NCBI GenBank assembly: GCA_020636155.1
Contig: JACJYM010000014.1
Span: 1-64,000 of the forward strand
DNA length: 64,000 bases
Reading direction: 5' to 3'
Origin: Lewinellaceae bacterium
GTDB lineage: Bacteria > Bacteroidota > Bacteroidia > Chitinophagales > Saprospiraceae
Each line of letters opens with the position of its first letter. Positions within the stretch are counted from its first letter, which is position 1. The translations under genes were made by a program, and so were the position numbers. This document shows positions 33,248 through 43,060 of the stretch, piece after piece. Below the pieces are notes generated by a model. The model saw only the letters and a list, made by a program, of their open reading frames with translations, was not told where the DNA came from and made no database searches.

Positions 33248-35422
33248 CTACAATTTTTCGTTTACAAAATTGGTCATTTTTGTAAATAGATGCAATCTTG
33301 TATTGCCACCATAGATGCCATGATTTTTATTGGGATATGCATAATAATCGTATTGTTTATTTGATTTTATCAAGGCATTGGTCAATTCTGCGGTATTCTG
33401 AAAGTGGACGTTGTCATCTGCCATTCCATGGATGAGCAAATAATTGCCGCTTAATCGATCCGCAAAATTCACGGGCGAATTTTCATCATACCCATCCGGG
33501 TTCTCAGCATAAGTCCGCATGTATCTTTCAGTATATACCGAGTCGTACCACTTCCAATTAGTGACCGGTGCTACCGCAATCGCGGCTTTAAACACGTCTG
33601 CTCCTTTGAAAAGGCACAAAGATGACATATATCCACCATAGCTCCAGCCGAATATCCCTATTCGTGAAGCATCAGTATAGGGCAAAGAACCTAAATATCG
33701 GGCAGCTTCTATTTGGTCAATGGTTTCGTAATGACCCAATTTCATATAAGTCATCTTCTTAAATTCCTCACCTCTACCACCTGTACCTCTATTGTCAACA
33801 CAGGCAATCAAATATCCTTGATCTGCCAACATCTGAAACCACCAATAATTATTGCCCATCCAAGAGTTCATAACTTGTTGACTGCCCGGACCTCCATATA
33901 GATACATAAATACCGGATACTTCTTACTCGAATCAAAATCATTAGGCTTTATCATCCAACCATTGAGATAGACGTCATCCTTGGTTTTAAAATCAAAGAA
34001 CTCAACATTGTTTACTTGGCTTTCTTTTTGTTTTTGGACGACATCTGCGTTATCAACTATGGTTCTGACAGGTTCCATATTATTGGAAAATACGGTGTAT
34101 GTGGGTGGTGTATTAATGGAGCTATACGTATTGACGTAGTAAGAATAATCAGCACTGAATTGGGCAGAATTTGAACCTCTAAATGGAGTCAAAACCTTCT
34201 TGTTTTGACCATTCATGTCCAACTCAAATACGTGTCTTTCTATAGGGGCAAGCTCCGCACTTTGGTAATAAAGTTTACCGTTTTTCTCATCTACGCCATA
34301 AAATGCCGTCACATCATATCGGCTATCTGTCAATTGTCTAATCAAGCGACCATTCATGTCATAATGGTACAAACTATTGTACCCATTCATTTCCGATGAC
34401 CATATAAAAGACTGCTTATCCCCTAGGAAAGTGAGATCGTCTGTAATGTCGATGTAATATTTATTTTTCTCCTCGAGTAGTACTTTGCTTTTCCCATTTT
34501 CTGCATTAACTAGGAATAGCTGAAGGTGATTTTGATGTCTGTTCAATTTGTAAGCACACAATTGATGGTCATCTGCCGTCCACTTTAGTCTGGGAATGTA
34601 CATATCTGTCAAATCTCCCAAATCAGCACTTAAGGTGGCATTCTTTTTAAGGTTGTAGATTTTCGCCGTTACGTCTGAGTTCTTTTGCCCCACTTTTGGG
34701 TATTTATATGAATCCCATTCAGGATAAGTCTCATTATTGTAATAGGTGAGGATATACTCTGGCACTTCACTCTCGTCAAATCTTATGAAAGCAATAAATT
34801 TATCATCAGGAGACCAATAAAATGCTTTCGCAAATGCAAATTCTTCCTCATATACCCAATCCGTAGCACCATTGATGATTTTATTTTTCTCACCGTCTTT
34901 TGTGATTTGAACCGACTTTCCATTTTTAATATCCTCATAATATAGATTGTTATTGTACACAAAAGCTACTTTAGAGGCATCATGTGAGAATGTACAATAC
35001 CTTATCTTTTGACCATTAAAAATACGGTATAGTTTATTTTCTTTTCTATCATATACATGAAAAACTGCTCTAGTCGAGTGCCTGTAGATTCTCTCTGTAC
35101 CGGTCTCGATGAGGATTAGATTTTCATCTTCACTCAAGGTATAATCGCTTAACTCTCCAGAAATTCCATTTTTAAACAAATTTTCCACTGTCAAAAGGCT
35201 TTTTGTCTTATTTCCGCTCGCTATGTCATATTGGTTGATATTATTGCCCTCTAGTTCTGCATAAGATTTTCCGTCTTTTAAGAAGTTAAATCCTGACACT
35301 CCTTTGGGGTAGTATTCATAAGTTCCCCATATTTTATCTAAGGTAATTTCCGACTGTCCAAAAAGCATCACGGTCGATAGTGAAATTACAATGACTAGGA
35401 AATTTTTTAACTTATTCATCAT
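33248..35422 (-). CDS. Dipeptidyl peptidase IV-like serine protease (S9B)
   Basis: A 724-residue periplasmic peptidase. A signal peptide (about 1-22, ending MLFGQ) is followed by an N-terminal beta-propeller domain (about 40-480) and an alpha/beta-hydrolase domain (about 490-724). The catalytic Ser lies in GIFGWSYGGYMSS (about residue 593), the Asp in HGMADDNVH (about 670) and the His in NKNHGIYGG (about 702), so the triad is complete. It cuts dipeptides from N termini after Pro or Ala and is likely part of peptide uptake. A promoter lies at 35470-35498. The 147-residue DUF3052-like gene follows 4 bases downstream. Confidence 0.93.
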   Translation of the reverse strand: MMNKLKNFLVIVISLSTVMLFGQSEITLDKIWGTYEYYPKGVSGFNFLKDGKSYAELEGNNINQYDIASGNKTKSLLTVENLFKNGISGELSDYTLSEDENLILIETGTERIYRHSTRAVFHVYDRKENKLYRIFNGQKIRYCTFSHDASKVAFVYNNNLYYEDIKNGKSVQITKDGEKNKIINGATDWVYEEEFAFAKAFYWSPDDKFIAFIRFDESEVPEYILTYYNNETYPEWDSYKYPKVGQKNSDVTAKIYNLKKNATLSADLGDLTDMYIPRLKWTADDHQLCAYKLNRHQNHLQLFLVNAENGKSKVLLEEKNKYYIDITDDLTFLGDKQSFIWSSEMNGYNSLYHYDMNGRLIRQLTDSRYDVTAFYGVDEKNGKLYYQSAELAPIERHVFELDMNGQNKKVLTPFRGSNSAQFSADYSYYVNTYSSINTPPTYTVFSNNMEPVRTIVDNADVVQKQKESQVNNVEFFDFKTKDDVYLNGWMIKPNDFDSSKKYPVFMYLYGGPGSQQVMNSWMGNNYWWFQMLADQGYLIACVDNRGTGGRGEEFKKMTYMKLGHYETIDQIEAARYLGSLPYTDASRIGIFGWSYGGYMSSLCLFKGADVFKAAIAVAPVTNWKWYDSVYTERYMRTYAENPDGYDENSPVNFADRLSGNYLLIHGMADDNVHFQNTAELTNALIKSNKQYDYYAYPNKNHGIYGGNTRLHLFTKMTNFVNEKL

Positions 35423-35469
35423 TATGGTATTCTTTACGTTTAAAAATTTGATTGAGAATATGTGTTGTA

Positions 35470-35498
35470 CAAATATAATTTTTTCGTTCGATACGCAA
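35470..35498 (-). promoter_or_regulatory. Promoter of the DPP-like peptidase gene
   Basis: On the minus strand TTG (35496-35498), an 18-base spacer and TATATTTG (35470-35477). The start-site sequence after it is TACAACAC, unlike the translation-gene promoters. Confidence 0.6.
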
Positions 35499-35610
35499 GT
35501 GATTATCCTATTTTAGATGCGTTTCATTATTATTTTAAAAAAAAACATCCTGATTTACAGACTGCTCACCAAAAGAGTCATTTTGAACTGCGGATATCCA
35601 AACACTCAGC

Positions 35611-36591
35611 CTAGTTTCCTCTCTCCACGACATAATTAATCAATTGGACAAATGAATTTTTTGCCGATGAGTCATCAAATTCATCAATTATTTCTAAAGC
35701 TTTACTTCTATATTCTTCCATTTTATTGGTCGTGTATTCGATACCGCCACTTGTTTTTACAAAATCAATGACTTCTCTGACCACTTTAGGGTCTTCACTA
35801 TGATTTTTTATCTGCTTGATGATGTGTTTCTTCTGTTTTGTATCGGTGTGATTGAGAGCATAAATCAATGGAAGCGTCATTTTCTTTTCTTTGATATCAA
35901 TTCCACGCGGCTTACCAATATTGGCTTCTCCATAGTCAAACAAATCATCTTTAATCTGAAATGCCATCCCAATGTTCTCACCTAACAATCTGAATTTTTC
36001 TATGATTTCTGGGTTTTCTGTTGTAGAAGCAGCTCCCGCACTACACGAGGCAGCCATGAGTGATGCTGTTTTTCCCTTTATGATATCATAGTAAATGTTC
36101 TCTTCAATGTCAAGTTTTCGGGCTTTTTCTATCTGTAATAATTCGCCTTCGCTCATGAGTTTGACGGCTGTAGACATGATGTGCAATTGCTTATAGTGAT
36201 GATTGTCCAATGCCATAAGAAACCCCTTAGAGAGCAAAAAATCACCGACTAAAACTGCAATTTTATTTTTCCAGAGTGCATTGATCGAGAAGAATCCTCT
36301 TCGTTCAAACGAGTCATCAACGACATCGTCGTGTACAAGCGTCCCGGTATGCAATAGTTCGACAAGCGAGGCTGCAGTGTAGGTTTTTTCAGTAACCTCG
36401 CCACATAACTTTGCTGATAAAAAGACGAACATGGGTCGTACCTGCTTGCCTTTTCGCTGGACGATATAGTAGGTGATTTTATCCAATAACGGCACCGAAC
36501 TTTTCATACTATCTCGAAAATATTTTTCGAATTGTACTAAGTCCTCCGCAATCGGTTCTTTAATTTCTTTTAAATTGGATTTTGATGACAT
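35611..36591 (-). CDS. Polyprenyl diphosphate synthase (IspB-like)
   Basis: A 326-residue trans-prenyltransferase. First aspartate-rich motif DDVVD at residues 88-92 (HDDVVDD) and the second DDLFD at 215-219 are both intact, with the conserved GKQVRP loop near 48-53 and the KGKTASL motif near 172-178. It condenses isopentenyl diphosphate onto an allylic diphosphate to give the side chain of menaquinone or a related polyprenyl chain. Divergent from the DUF6427-like gene; no promoter recognised. The chain length (C35-C45) cannot be told from sequence. Confidence 0.92.
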   Translation of the reverse strand: MSSKSNLKEIKEPIAEDLVQFEKYFRDSMKSSVPLLDKITYYIVQRKGKQVRPMFVFLSAKLCGEVTEKTYTAASLVELLHTGTLVHDDVVDDSFERRGFFSINALWKNKIAVLVGDFLLSKGFLMALDNHHYKQLHIMSTAVKLMSEGELLQIEKARKLDIEENIYYDIIKGKTASLMAASCSAGAASTTENPEIIEKFRLLGENIGMAFQIKDDLFDYGEANIGKPRGIDIKEKKMTLPLIYALNHTDTKQKKHIIKQIKNHSEDPKVVREVIDFVKTSGGIEYTTNKMEEYRSKALEIIDEFDDSSAKNSFVQLINYVVERGN

Positions 36592-36746
36592 ACTAAATTT
36601 TCAGTCAAGCACAAATTAAACCATTTTCAGTGTATTATCTAACATATTGGTCATAATTCCTTCATCGATTGAGGGATTACTGACTTTGGTTTTCTTGTTC
36701 TCAAAAAAACAGATAATTTAGCACCTCGAAAATTTCGCTTAAAGCA

Positions 36747-37727
36747 TTGTTAGCACTTTTTAGGACAAATTTGTTTTTCAACAGCATGTTGCTGCTTTTA
36801 TACGCCGTAATAGTGCGGTTAAAAAGCATATTAACTCCCATATCGTATGAAATTAAAGAATCAGATACCGCTGTAAGCCATTTTATCTATCGAATACTGC
36901 CGGAATCAGGATGGGGTCAAGCCGTGGTGGGAATTTTTCTCGTTTTCATACAGGCGGCCTTAATCAACCGATTTTCAATCAGATATAAACTAGAAGAGCA
37001 ATTGAGCCTCATTCCAGGAATGATTTACATATTATTATCTTCATTTTATCCGGCTCTGTTAATACTGAGTCCGGCACTGGTAGCGAGTACTTTTCTGATT
37101 GCTGGATTGTTACAAAGTGCCCAAATATATAGGGTCACTGACTCGGGATTTAATAATTTCAATGCAGGAGTTTGCTTTGCCTTGGCATGGTTTATCCATC
37201 CTCCATTTTTTATTTTTATACTGACCGGATTTATAGGTCAGGTAATTATGCGGAGTTACTCACTGAGAGAATTTGCACAATACACTTTTGGTTTATTTTC
37301 GGTGGTGATTATCATTTTTTCAATTCATTTTGTTCAGGATGATTTTAGTACATTGATATCAAAATATTTTTATTTTCAGTACAACCTGTATGATTTATTA
37401 AATTGGGATACACAAAAAATAATCAAATTACTACTTGGACTCATTCCTTCCTTGTTTTTTCTTATCAACTATACAAAAATCCTTTCTAAAAGGGTCATTT
37501 TAGCCACCAAAGTTCTTAATTTAGTATTTTGGTTTCTGGCTTTGGGATTGATAGGATTTCTATTAAGTCTAAATCAAACCGCCTATATTCATGCCCTCTT
37601 TATTCCATTTAGTATTCTTGGTGCAATATTGTTATTAAGAATTAAAAATCCATTTATCGAAGAAATAATTCATTTGGTATTGTTGATGACGTTATTTGCC
37701 ATTCAATATAATCTAATAGTAATTTGA
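36747..37727 (+). CDS. Integral membrane protein, DUF6427-like
   Basis: A 326-residue protein with about eight to nine hydrophobic helices, consistent with the DUF6427 family of Bacteroidota (starts LALFRTNLFFNS and has a conserved small loop, VCFALAWFIHPPF). Function unknown. The start is a TTG at 36747; the ATG at residue 14 is an alternative but would cut into the first helix. It precedes purQ by about 80 bases on the same strand, though purQ has its own -7 element. Confidence 0.7.
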   Translation: MLALFRTNLFFNSMLLLLYAVIVRLKSILTPISYEIKESDTAVSHFIYRILPESGWGQAVVGIFLVFIQAALINRFSIRYKLEEQLSLIPGMIYILLSSFYPALLILSPALVASTFLIAGLLQSAQIYRVTDSGFNNFNAGVCFALAWFIHPPFFIFILTGFIGQVIMRSYSLREFAQYTFGLFSVVIIIFSIHFVQDDFSTLISKYFYFQYNLYDLLNWDTQKIIKLLLGLIPSLFFLINYTKILSKRVILATKVLNLVFWFLALGLIGFLLSLNQTAYIHALFIPFSILGAILLLRIKNPFIEEIIHLVLLMTLFAIQYNLIVI

Positions 37728-37733
37728 TATAGT

Positions 37734-37741
37734 TATCTTTG
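37734..37741 (+). promoter_or_regulatory. -7 promoter element before purQ
   Basis: TATCTTTG followed by CGATATCTAAAC. No -33 element at the proper distance. The leader would be about 60 bases; I looked for a purine riboswitch or PurR-like box and see neither. Confidence 0.5.
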
Positions 37742-37804
37742 CGATATCTAAACTCTTTTTTACGAAGAGGATTTTTATTTGTATTAGGCTAATAATTCGA
37801 TTTT

Positions 37805-38515
37805 ATGAAAATAGGTGTATTGGTATTTCCGGGATCCAATTGTGATGATGACATGTTGCATGTATTGGCAAGTGTCGCCGGAGCAAAAGTTCAAAAAATT
37901 TGGCACAAAGATTTTAGTCTAGCGGGCCATGGTCATCTTGATGGGATTGTACTTCCGGGAGGATTCTCTTATGGAGATTACCTAAGATCAGGAGCCATCG
38001 CAAGGTTCTCGCATATTATGGAGGAAGTCGTAAAATTTGCAAATCATGGGGGATTTGTATGGGGAATTTGTAATGGCTTTCAGATATTGTGTGAATGCCA
38101 CTTACTGCCAGGGGTATTGTTACGAAACGAAAACCAAAAATTCATCTGCAAAAATGTGTATCTCAGTACGACGAATAATGATACCGCGATTACCAATGCA
38201 CTTTCAGAAAACGAAATCATCAAAATACCAATTGCTCATGCCGATGGGCGGTATTTTGACACCAAAGACAATATTGACATGCTCTGGCAAAACGATCAGG
38301 TACTCTTCCAATATTGTGATGAAAATGGGAATATCGATGCCATGAGCAATCCAAACGGCTCTATCGATAACATTGCGGGAATAAGCAATTTGAAAAAAAA
38401 TGTATTTGGTATGATGCCACATCCTGAAAGGGCTGCTGAAAAAGCACTTGGAAACGTGGACGGAAAAAAAATATTTGACTCAATGGTTAACGAATTGGCT
38501 CATTTTATCGCCTAA
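37805..38515 (+). CDS. purQ: Phosphoribosylformylglycinamidine synthase, glutaminase subunit
   Basis: A 236-residue class I glutamine amidotransferase. The catalytic Cys is Cys89 in VWGICNGFQIL and the His-Glu pair lies in MMPHPERA (about 203-210), with the N-terminal VLVFPGSNCDDD and GGFSYGDYLR typical of PurQ. It delivers ammonia to the PurL subunit in step four of purine synthesis. The partner purL and purS are not in this window. Downstream 100 bases lie before the DsbD-like gene. Confidence 0.95.
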   Translation: MKIGVLVFPGSNCDDDMLHVLASVAGAKVQKIWHKDFSLAGHGHLDGIVLPGGFSYGDYLRSGAIARFSHIMEEVVKFANHGGFVWGICNGFQILCECHLLPGVLLRNENQKFICKNVYLSTTNNDTAITNALSENEIIKIPIAHADGRYFDTKDNIDMLWQNDQVLFQYCDENGNIDAMSNPNGSIDNIAGISNLKKNVFGMMPHPERAAEKALGNVDGKKIFDSMVNELAHFIA

Positions 38516-38614
38516 AACTTATTAAAATGTAAATATGAGGTTAAAGTTTATTTAAACATTTTGAACTAACAATTTTTGGAAATATCATTGTACAACAAAA
38601 TTTAAAATTATTCA

Positions 38615-39061
38615 ATGGCAATTTCATTTATTTTAAGCATTCTACTCAGTTTTAACCTAAATTCATATCATGGCGACGACCCTGTAAGCTGGGATTTTTC
38701 GATAATTCCACTTGAAAATAATGAATTCGAATTCGTTGCAAAAGCAACTATGAAGACTAACTGGGTCGTATATTCACAAAAAAATAGTGGAGACGGTCCG
38801 GTGCCGACCACCGTTGATTTTAATGAAAATTCAGATATCACATTTACAGAAACTGAAGTGCTGGAGACGGGAGAACTCATCAGTGTATTTGACGAGCTAT
38901 TTGAAACACAAGTAAATAAGTATAAGCACGAGGTTGTATTCTCAAGGAAATTTAAATCCAGTGTGGGCTCAGGAAATCTATCGGGATATATCGAATACAT
39001 GACTTGTGATGGCCTTAGGTGCCTCCCTCCTAAGCCCGTAGATTTTGACCTCAAGTATTAG
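38615..39061 (+). CDS. Stand-alone DsbD N-terminal (alpha) domain protein
   Basis: A 148-residue secreted protein (hydrophobic N terminus, residues 1-18) that consists of a single DsbD alpha-like domain. It has the motif YSQKNSGDGPVPTTVDF and, near the C terminus, the Cys pair in MTCDGLRCLPP. In DsbD this domain takes electrons from the transmembrane part and passes them to periplasmic partners. The next gene encodes a DsbD with two more copies of the domain, 45 bases downstream. An internal duplication is likely the origin. Confidence 0.82.
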   Translation: MAISFILSILLSFNLNSYHGDDPVSWDFSIIPLENNEFEFVAKATMKTNWVVYSQKNSGDGPVPTTVDFNENSDITFTETEVLETGELISVFDELFETQVNKYKHEVVFSRKFKSSVGSGNLSGYIEYMTCDGLRCLPPKPVDFDLKY

Positions 39062-39105
39062 GGAATCTTTTTTGCTTGCTACTTCTTAATTAAAAATAAA
39101 TCCAA

Positions 39106-41559
39106 ATGATAAAAAAGGCGATTCTATTTTTCTTACCCTTAATGGTAATTTTTAACAATTCCTTTGGTCAGGTGCTCGAACCAGTAAAATGGAGCTTCTC
39201 GACGGAAAAAATCAGTGAAGAAGAATATTACCTCGTATATACCGCAAATATCGAAAAGGGTTGGACTGCCTATTCTCAATTTACGGATGCGGATGGTCCT
39301 GTACCAACCGAAATTACCTACGAAAGTATGGATGGGATAGAATTACTGGGTAAAGGCGATGAATCTGGCGACAGGAAGGAGGGCATGGATGATTTATTCG
39401 GGGTCAATGTCATCAAGTTCACATACAAAGCGCCATTTATTATCAAGCAGAAGATTAAAATTCTCGATATATCAAAGCCAATTTCTGGATACATTACTTC
39501 TATGGCATGCGATGCTACGAAATGTCTTCCGCCTACCTCTGTTGACTTTAGTTTCGAATTCGAAAGTGAAGCCATAGATGAGTTATCCACAGCCGATCCT
39601 GCAAATCAAGGTGATGGTCTAGCAAAGCCCGTTAAATGGACATTCACACAAGAAAAAATTTCTGACAGTGAGTGGAATTTTGTTTTTAAGGCAGATATCA
39701 CAGGCGAGTGGAATGTCTATTCACAATATACACCTGATGATGGTCCCATACCTACTTCTATCAATTACGAATCGGCTGATGGTATAGAAATACCCGACGC
39801 CGGAGAAGAAACGGGTCATAGAAAAGAAATCATGGATCCGATATTTGGTGTTGATGTTATAAAATTTAGTTCTGACGAACCTTTTACCATTACTCAAAAA
39901 GTTAAAGTTAACGATCCGACTAAACCAATAACCGGATACTTGGAATATATGACATGTGATAATTCTAAGTGCTTAAAAGAAACCATTGATTTTACATTTA
40001 ATCTTGATGGAACTGCAGCGAAACCTGCCAATATAAATACAAGTGGTCTCGCTGAAATAGACCAAAAAATACCAAGCCTTAATGAAACTTTCAGAAACCC
40101 AATAAGCAATTGTGGTGACGAAGAGGAACAAAAGTCAGGTTGGTTATGGCTACTTCTGCTGGGAATGGGAAGTGGATTTTTTGCACTATTAACACCTTGT
40201 GTTTTCCCTATGATTCCTATCACGGTCAGTTTTTTCACTAAAGACACGAAACGAAAGGGCTGGGTTAATGGATTAATTTACGGGTTATCCATCATTGTCA
40301 TTTATGTGACCATTGGATTGCTTATTACTCTTATTTTTGGACCTGAGGCATTAAATAGACTATCTACCAATTGGATTGCCAACACCCTATTCTTTATCAT
40401 ATTTATGGTGTTTGCATTTTCATTTTTTGGCTATTACGAGATTACATTACCGAGTTCGTGGAGTACGAAAAGCGACCAGATGGCAGACAAAGGAGGACTC
40501 CTTGGAATCTTTTTTATGGCATTTACCTTGGCATTGGTTTCTTTTTCTTGTACCGGGCCACTTATTGGTACAGCCTTAGTACAGGCAGCCACCACTGGTG
40601 ATTATATTGGCCCTACGCTGGTAATGTTTGGTTTTGCACTAGCACTAGCATTGCCTTTTGGGCTGTTTGCTGCTTTTCCGGCGTGGCTCAATACGTTGCC
40701 AAAATCTGGCAGCTGGATGAATTCTGTCAAAGTGATTTTAGGTTTTGTAGAGGTGGCCCTGGCATTCAAATTCTTGTCAGTAGCGGATTTAACAAAACAC
40801 TGGGGATTATTAAAGTACGAAGTATTCATGGTCATTTGGATCTTAGTCGCAATTGGAATGGCACTGTATCTATTTGGTTTCATTAAATTTCCTCATGATA
40901 GTCCAATAAAGAAAATTTCTCCACTGAGAGGTATTTTTGGAGGATTGTCCGTCGCATTAGCTATTTATTTGATGACTGGTTTCAAGTACAACAATGATAT
41001 CAAAAGTTACAATGCCTTGAGCCTCATGAGCGGTCTTGCCCCTCCCACTAATTACAATATTTTTCTTCCCAAGCTCACTGGAGAGTTAGATCCAGCCTTG
41101 GCAGAAAAATACGATTCTTATACAATATGTGCCAATGCGATTCCTTGTTTTAAGGATTATTATCAAGGTTTGGAATATGCAAAGTCAGTAGGCAAACCCA
41201 TGTTACTAGACCATACGGGTTACGGATGTGTAAATTGCCGGAAAACAGAAGAACACATCTGGATAGATGCCCACATTAGGAAAATACTGACCGATTCTTT
41301 GGTACTAGTTTCCCTTTATGTCGATGATAGTCAAAAATTGCCCGAGCAGCTATATTCTGTTTCATCAGGTAAAAAACTGAGAGATGTCGGTGACAAATGG
41401 GCCGATTTTCAAATATCAAATTTCCTTCAAAACACTCAACCCCTATATGTTCCGGTTACTACGGATGAAAAGGTGATAAGTAGTCCTAGGGGATATCACC
41501 CGGAAATGGAAGATTATCTCGAATATCTGCGATGTAGCATCAGGGCCGTGAAAAATTAA
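39106..41559 (+). CDS. dsbD: Thiol:disulfide interchange protein DsbD with duplicated N-terminal domain
   Basis: An 817-residue protein that carries electrons from cytosolic thioredoxin across the inner membrane to periplasmic disulfides. Signal peptide (about 1-22). Two tandem alpha domains (about 23-150 and 171-300), each with the YSQ-x4-DGPxPT motif and a Cys pair (MACDATKCLPP, MTCDNSKCLKE). The transmembrane domain (about 342-640) has eight helices and the redox Cys in LTPCVFPMIP (about 364) and in SFSCTGPL (about 481). The C-terminal thioredoxin-like gamma domain (about 690-817) has the active site GCVNCRK. All redox Cys are present. E. coli DsbD has one alpha domain, so the duplication is unusual. 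It is followed by a terminator. Confidence 0.92.
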   Translation: MIKKAILFFLPLMVIFNNSFGQVLEPVKWSFSTEKISEEEYYLVYTANIEKGWTAYSQFTDADGPVPTEITYESMDGIELLGKGDESGDRKEGMDDLFGVNVIKFTYKAPFIIKQKIKILDISKPISGYITSMACDATKCLPPTSVDFSFEFESEAIDELSTADPANQGDGLAKPVKWTFTQEKISDSEWNFVFKADITGEWNVYSQYTPDDGPIPTSINYESADGIEIPDAGEETGHRKEIMDPIFGVDVIKFSSDEPFTITQKVKVNDPTKPITGYLEYMTCDNSKCLKETIDFTFNLDGTAAKPANINTSGLAEIDQKIPSLNETFRNPISNCGDEEEQKSGWLWLLLLGMGSGFFALLTPCVFPMIPITVSFFTKDTKRKGWVNGLIYGLSIIVIYVTIGLLITLIFGPEALNRLSTNWIANTLFFIIFMVFAFSFFGYYEITLPSSWSTKSDQMADKGGLLGIFFMAFTLALVSFSCTGPLIGTALVQAATTGDYIGPTLVMFGFALALALPFGLFAAFPAWLNTLPKSGSWMNSVKVILGFVEVALAFKFLSVADLTKHWGLLKYEVFMVIWILVAIGMALYLFGFIKFPHDSPIKKISPLRGIFGGLSVALAIYLMTGFKYNNDIKSYNALSLMSGLAPPTNYNIFLPKLTGELDPALAEKYDSYTICANAIPCFKDYYQGLEYAKSVGKPMLLDHTGYGCVNCRKTEEHIWIDAHIRKILTDSLVLVSLYVDDSQKLPEQLYSVSSGKKLRDVGDKWADFQISNFLQNTQPLYVPVTTDEKVISSPRGYHPEMEDYLEYLRCSIRAVKN

Positions 41560-41566
41560 AAATTTG

Positions 41567-41599
41567 AAAAAAGGTGGGCATAATTGTTCACCTTTTTTT
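41567..41599 (+). terminator. Intrinsic terminator of dsbD
   Basis: AAAAGGTG / CACCTTTT with a loop of about 12 bases, followed by a T-run (CTTTTTTTC). Confidence 0.7.
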
Positions 41600-41751
41600 C
41601 TGCTCCCACCAAAATCTCATTTCTAAACATCTTACATCCAAACTCGCAATTCAACACACTTAAGATCTTAATGGCATAGGCAAGTTTATAGAATTTAGGA
41701 TTGTACCCGAGAGGTGTAATTCACATTATTAAACGAAAAATAATTCATGCT

Positions 41752-42534
41752 ATGAATAAGATATTAAACAGCAACCGAACAAAATATCCCGAAAAAAACG
41801 TATTCAGATGGAGATTAAGTTTTTGGCTATTTGGCTTTGCCATTTCAACGTTTACTTGTCTTGTATTTATGAATTTTACAACGACTGCGCCAGAATACAT
41901 ATACAATGATGAGGGCTTTGGTTTGATGCCCCTTGATGTGATTCACATAACCGAATACACTCCACCCAAGGCGGAAAACCCAAAACCCATGGTGTATAAA
42001 TCACCCATACAAATTTTCGAAGTCATACCAACGGAAGAACCATTGCCAAAAATCGATGCAGAAGTCAAAACTCAAGAAACCCAAGCACCAATTTTAAATA
42101 TTCCAATGAATACCAATATTTCAAAAGAATCTGGCGAAAAACACACCATTCCAGAGAAACCCGTGAAACCAGTACTAAGAGTTCAAGTGATGCCCTATTT
42201 ATCAAGTTGTGGAAACATCGCTGATGAGGCTGAAAGAAAGATATGCTCAGAAACTTCCTTGATGAATTTTATTAGAGATGAACTTGAGTATCCAAGAGCA
42301 GCGGTCAATATCGGAATCATTGGAACCGTAATGATGCGATTTGTAGTCGATGTTGATGGCAAGGTCAAGGATATAAAAATCCTAAGAGATCTTGGTGGAG
42401 GTTGTGGTGAAGAGGCTAAGAGAGTCCTCGGATTGCTCAATGATAAAGAAATGACATGGATTCCCGGAAATCAAAATGGAAGAGCTGTACCTGTCTTATA
42501 CACCTTACCTGTAAAATTTACGCTAAAAAATTAA
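41752..42534 (+). CDS. TonB-family energy transducer
   Basis: About 260 residues from the ATG at 41752 (an in-frame TTG at 41701 is an alternative). One N-terminal transmembrane helix (SFWLFGFAISTFTCLVFM) anchors it in the inner membrane. A proline-rich periplasmic linker (about 50-130) is followed by the C-terminal TonB domain (about 150-260), recognised by YPRAAVNIGIIGTVMMRFVVDVDGKV and by the end VLYTLPVKFTLK. It couples proton motive force to outer-membrane receptors. No exbB or exbD is next to it. It converges with rplI, sharing a terminator. Confidence 0.87.
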   Translation: MNKILNSNRTKYPEKNVFRWRLSFWLFGFAISTFTCLVFMNFTTTAPEYIYNDEGFGLMPLDVIHITEYTPPKAENPKPMVYKSPIQIFEVIPTEEPLPKIDAEVKTQETQAPILNIPMNTNISKESGEKHTIPEKPVKPVLRVQVMPYLSSCGNIADEAERKICSETSLMNFIRDELEYPRAAVNIGIIGTVMMRFVVDVDGKVKDIKILRDLGGGCGEEAKRVLGLLNDKEMTWIPGNQNGRAVPVLYTLPVKFTLKN

Positions 42535-42536
42535 AT

Positions 42537-42575
42537 ACAAAAGGGGATTCTTGCCGTGCAAGAATCCCCTTTCAT
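42537..42575. terminator. Bidirectional terminator between the TonB-like gene and rplI
   Basis: A perfect inverted repeat, AAGGGGATTCTTGC / GCAAGAATCCCCTT, at 42541-42554 and 42558-42571 with a 3-base loop, flanked on the plus side by TTCATTT and on the minus side by TTTGTATTT. It can serve both convergent genes. Confidence 0.85.
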
Positions 42576-42594
42576 TTATTCATCTTAATTGATA

Positions 42595-43041
42595 CTAGTC
42601 TTGTACTAATTCAAACTCAATAACTGATTTCAAATCTTTGTGAAAATTAATTTCAGCCTGATAAGTACCCATAGTTTTCACTTCTTCAGGAAGCACAATT
42701 TTCTTTCTTTCAATGTCAAGATTCAATTGATCCTTGAGTGCATGGTGTATTTGAACATTGGTCACACTACCAAAAATCTTACCACTTGTACCAGCTTTTA
42801 CCGCGATTTTAAGTGTTTTTCCTTCAAGTTGAGCCGCCAATTCTCTGTACTCTTCTAATCTTGCGGTTTCCTTGGCTTCTTCTTCTTTAACCAATGCATC
42901 CAACTTCACTAGATTGGGTTTATTGGCAATGACCGCCATTTTTTGAGGGATAAGAAAGTTTCTTCCATAACCCGGTTTAACTTTCACACGGTCGTGTTTG
43001 TACCCTAAATTATCTATGTCTTGCAATAATATTATTTCCAT
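42595..43041 (-). CDS. rplI: 50S ribosomal protein L9
   Basis: A 148-residue L9. The N-terminal domain starts MEIILLQDIDNLGYKHDRVKVKPGYGRN and the signature GYGRNFLIPQKMA follows; a long helix links it to the C-terminal domain with TSGKIFGSVT. It binds the 23S rRNA near the L1 stalk. It is the last gene in rpsF-rpsR-rplI and ends at a shared bidirectional terminator. Confidence 0.97.
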   Translation of the reverse strand: MEIILLQDIDNLGYKHDRVKVKPGYGRNFLIPQKMAVIANKPNLVKLDALVKEEEAKETARLEEYRELAAQLEGKTLKIAVKAGTSGKIFGSVTNVQIHHALKDQLNLDIERKKIVLPEEVKTMGTYQAEINFHKDLKSVIEFELVQD

Positions 43042-43060
43042 CGTAATTTCTTTTTTAGAA

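Noticed and set aside
37741..37804. Purine riboswitch before purQ
   Set aside because: The leader is only about 60 bases, and I see no three-way junction or conserved purine-riboswitch core.
41701..41751. TTG start extending the TonB-like protein by 17 residues
   Set aside because: The ATG at 41752 gives a normal N-terminal membrane segment, and the extra residues have no conserved pattern.
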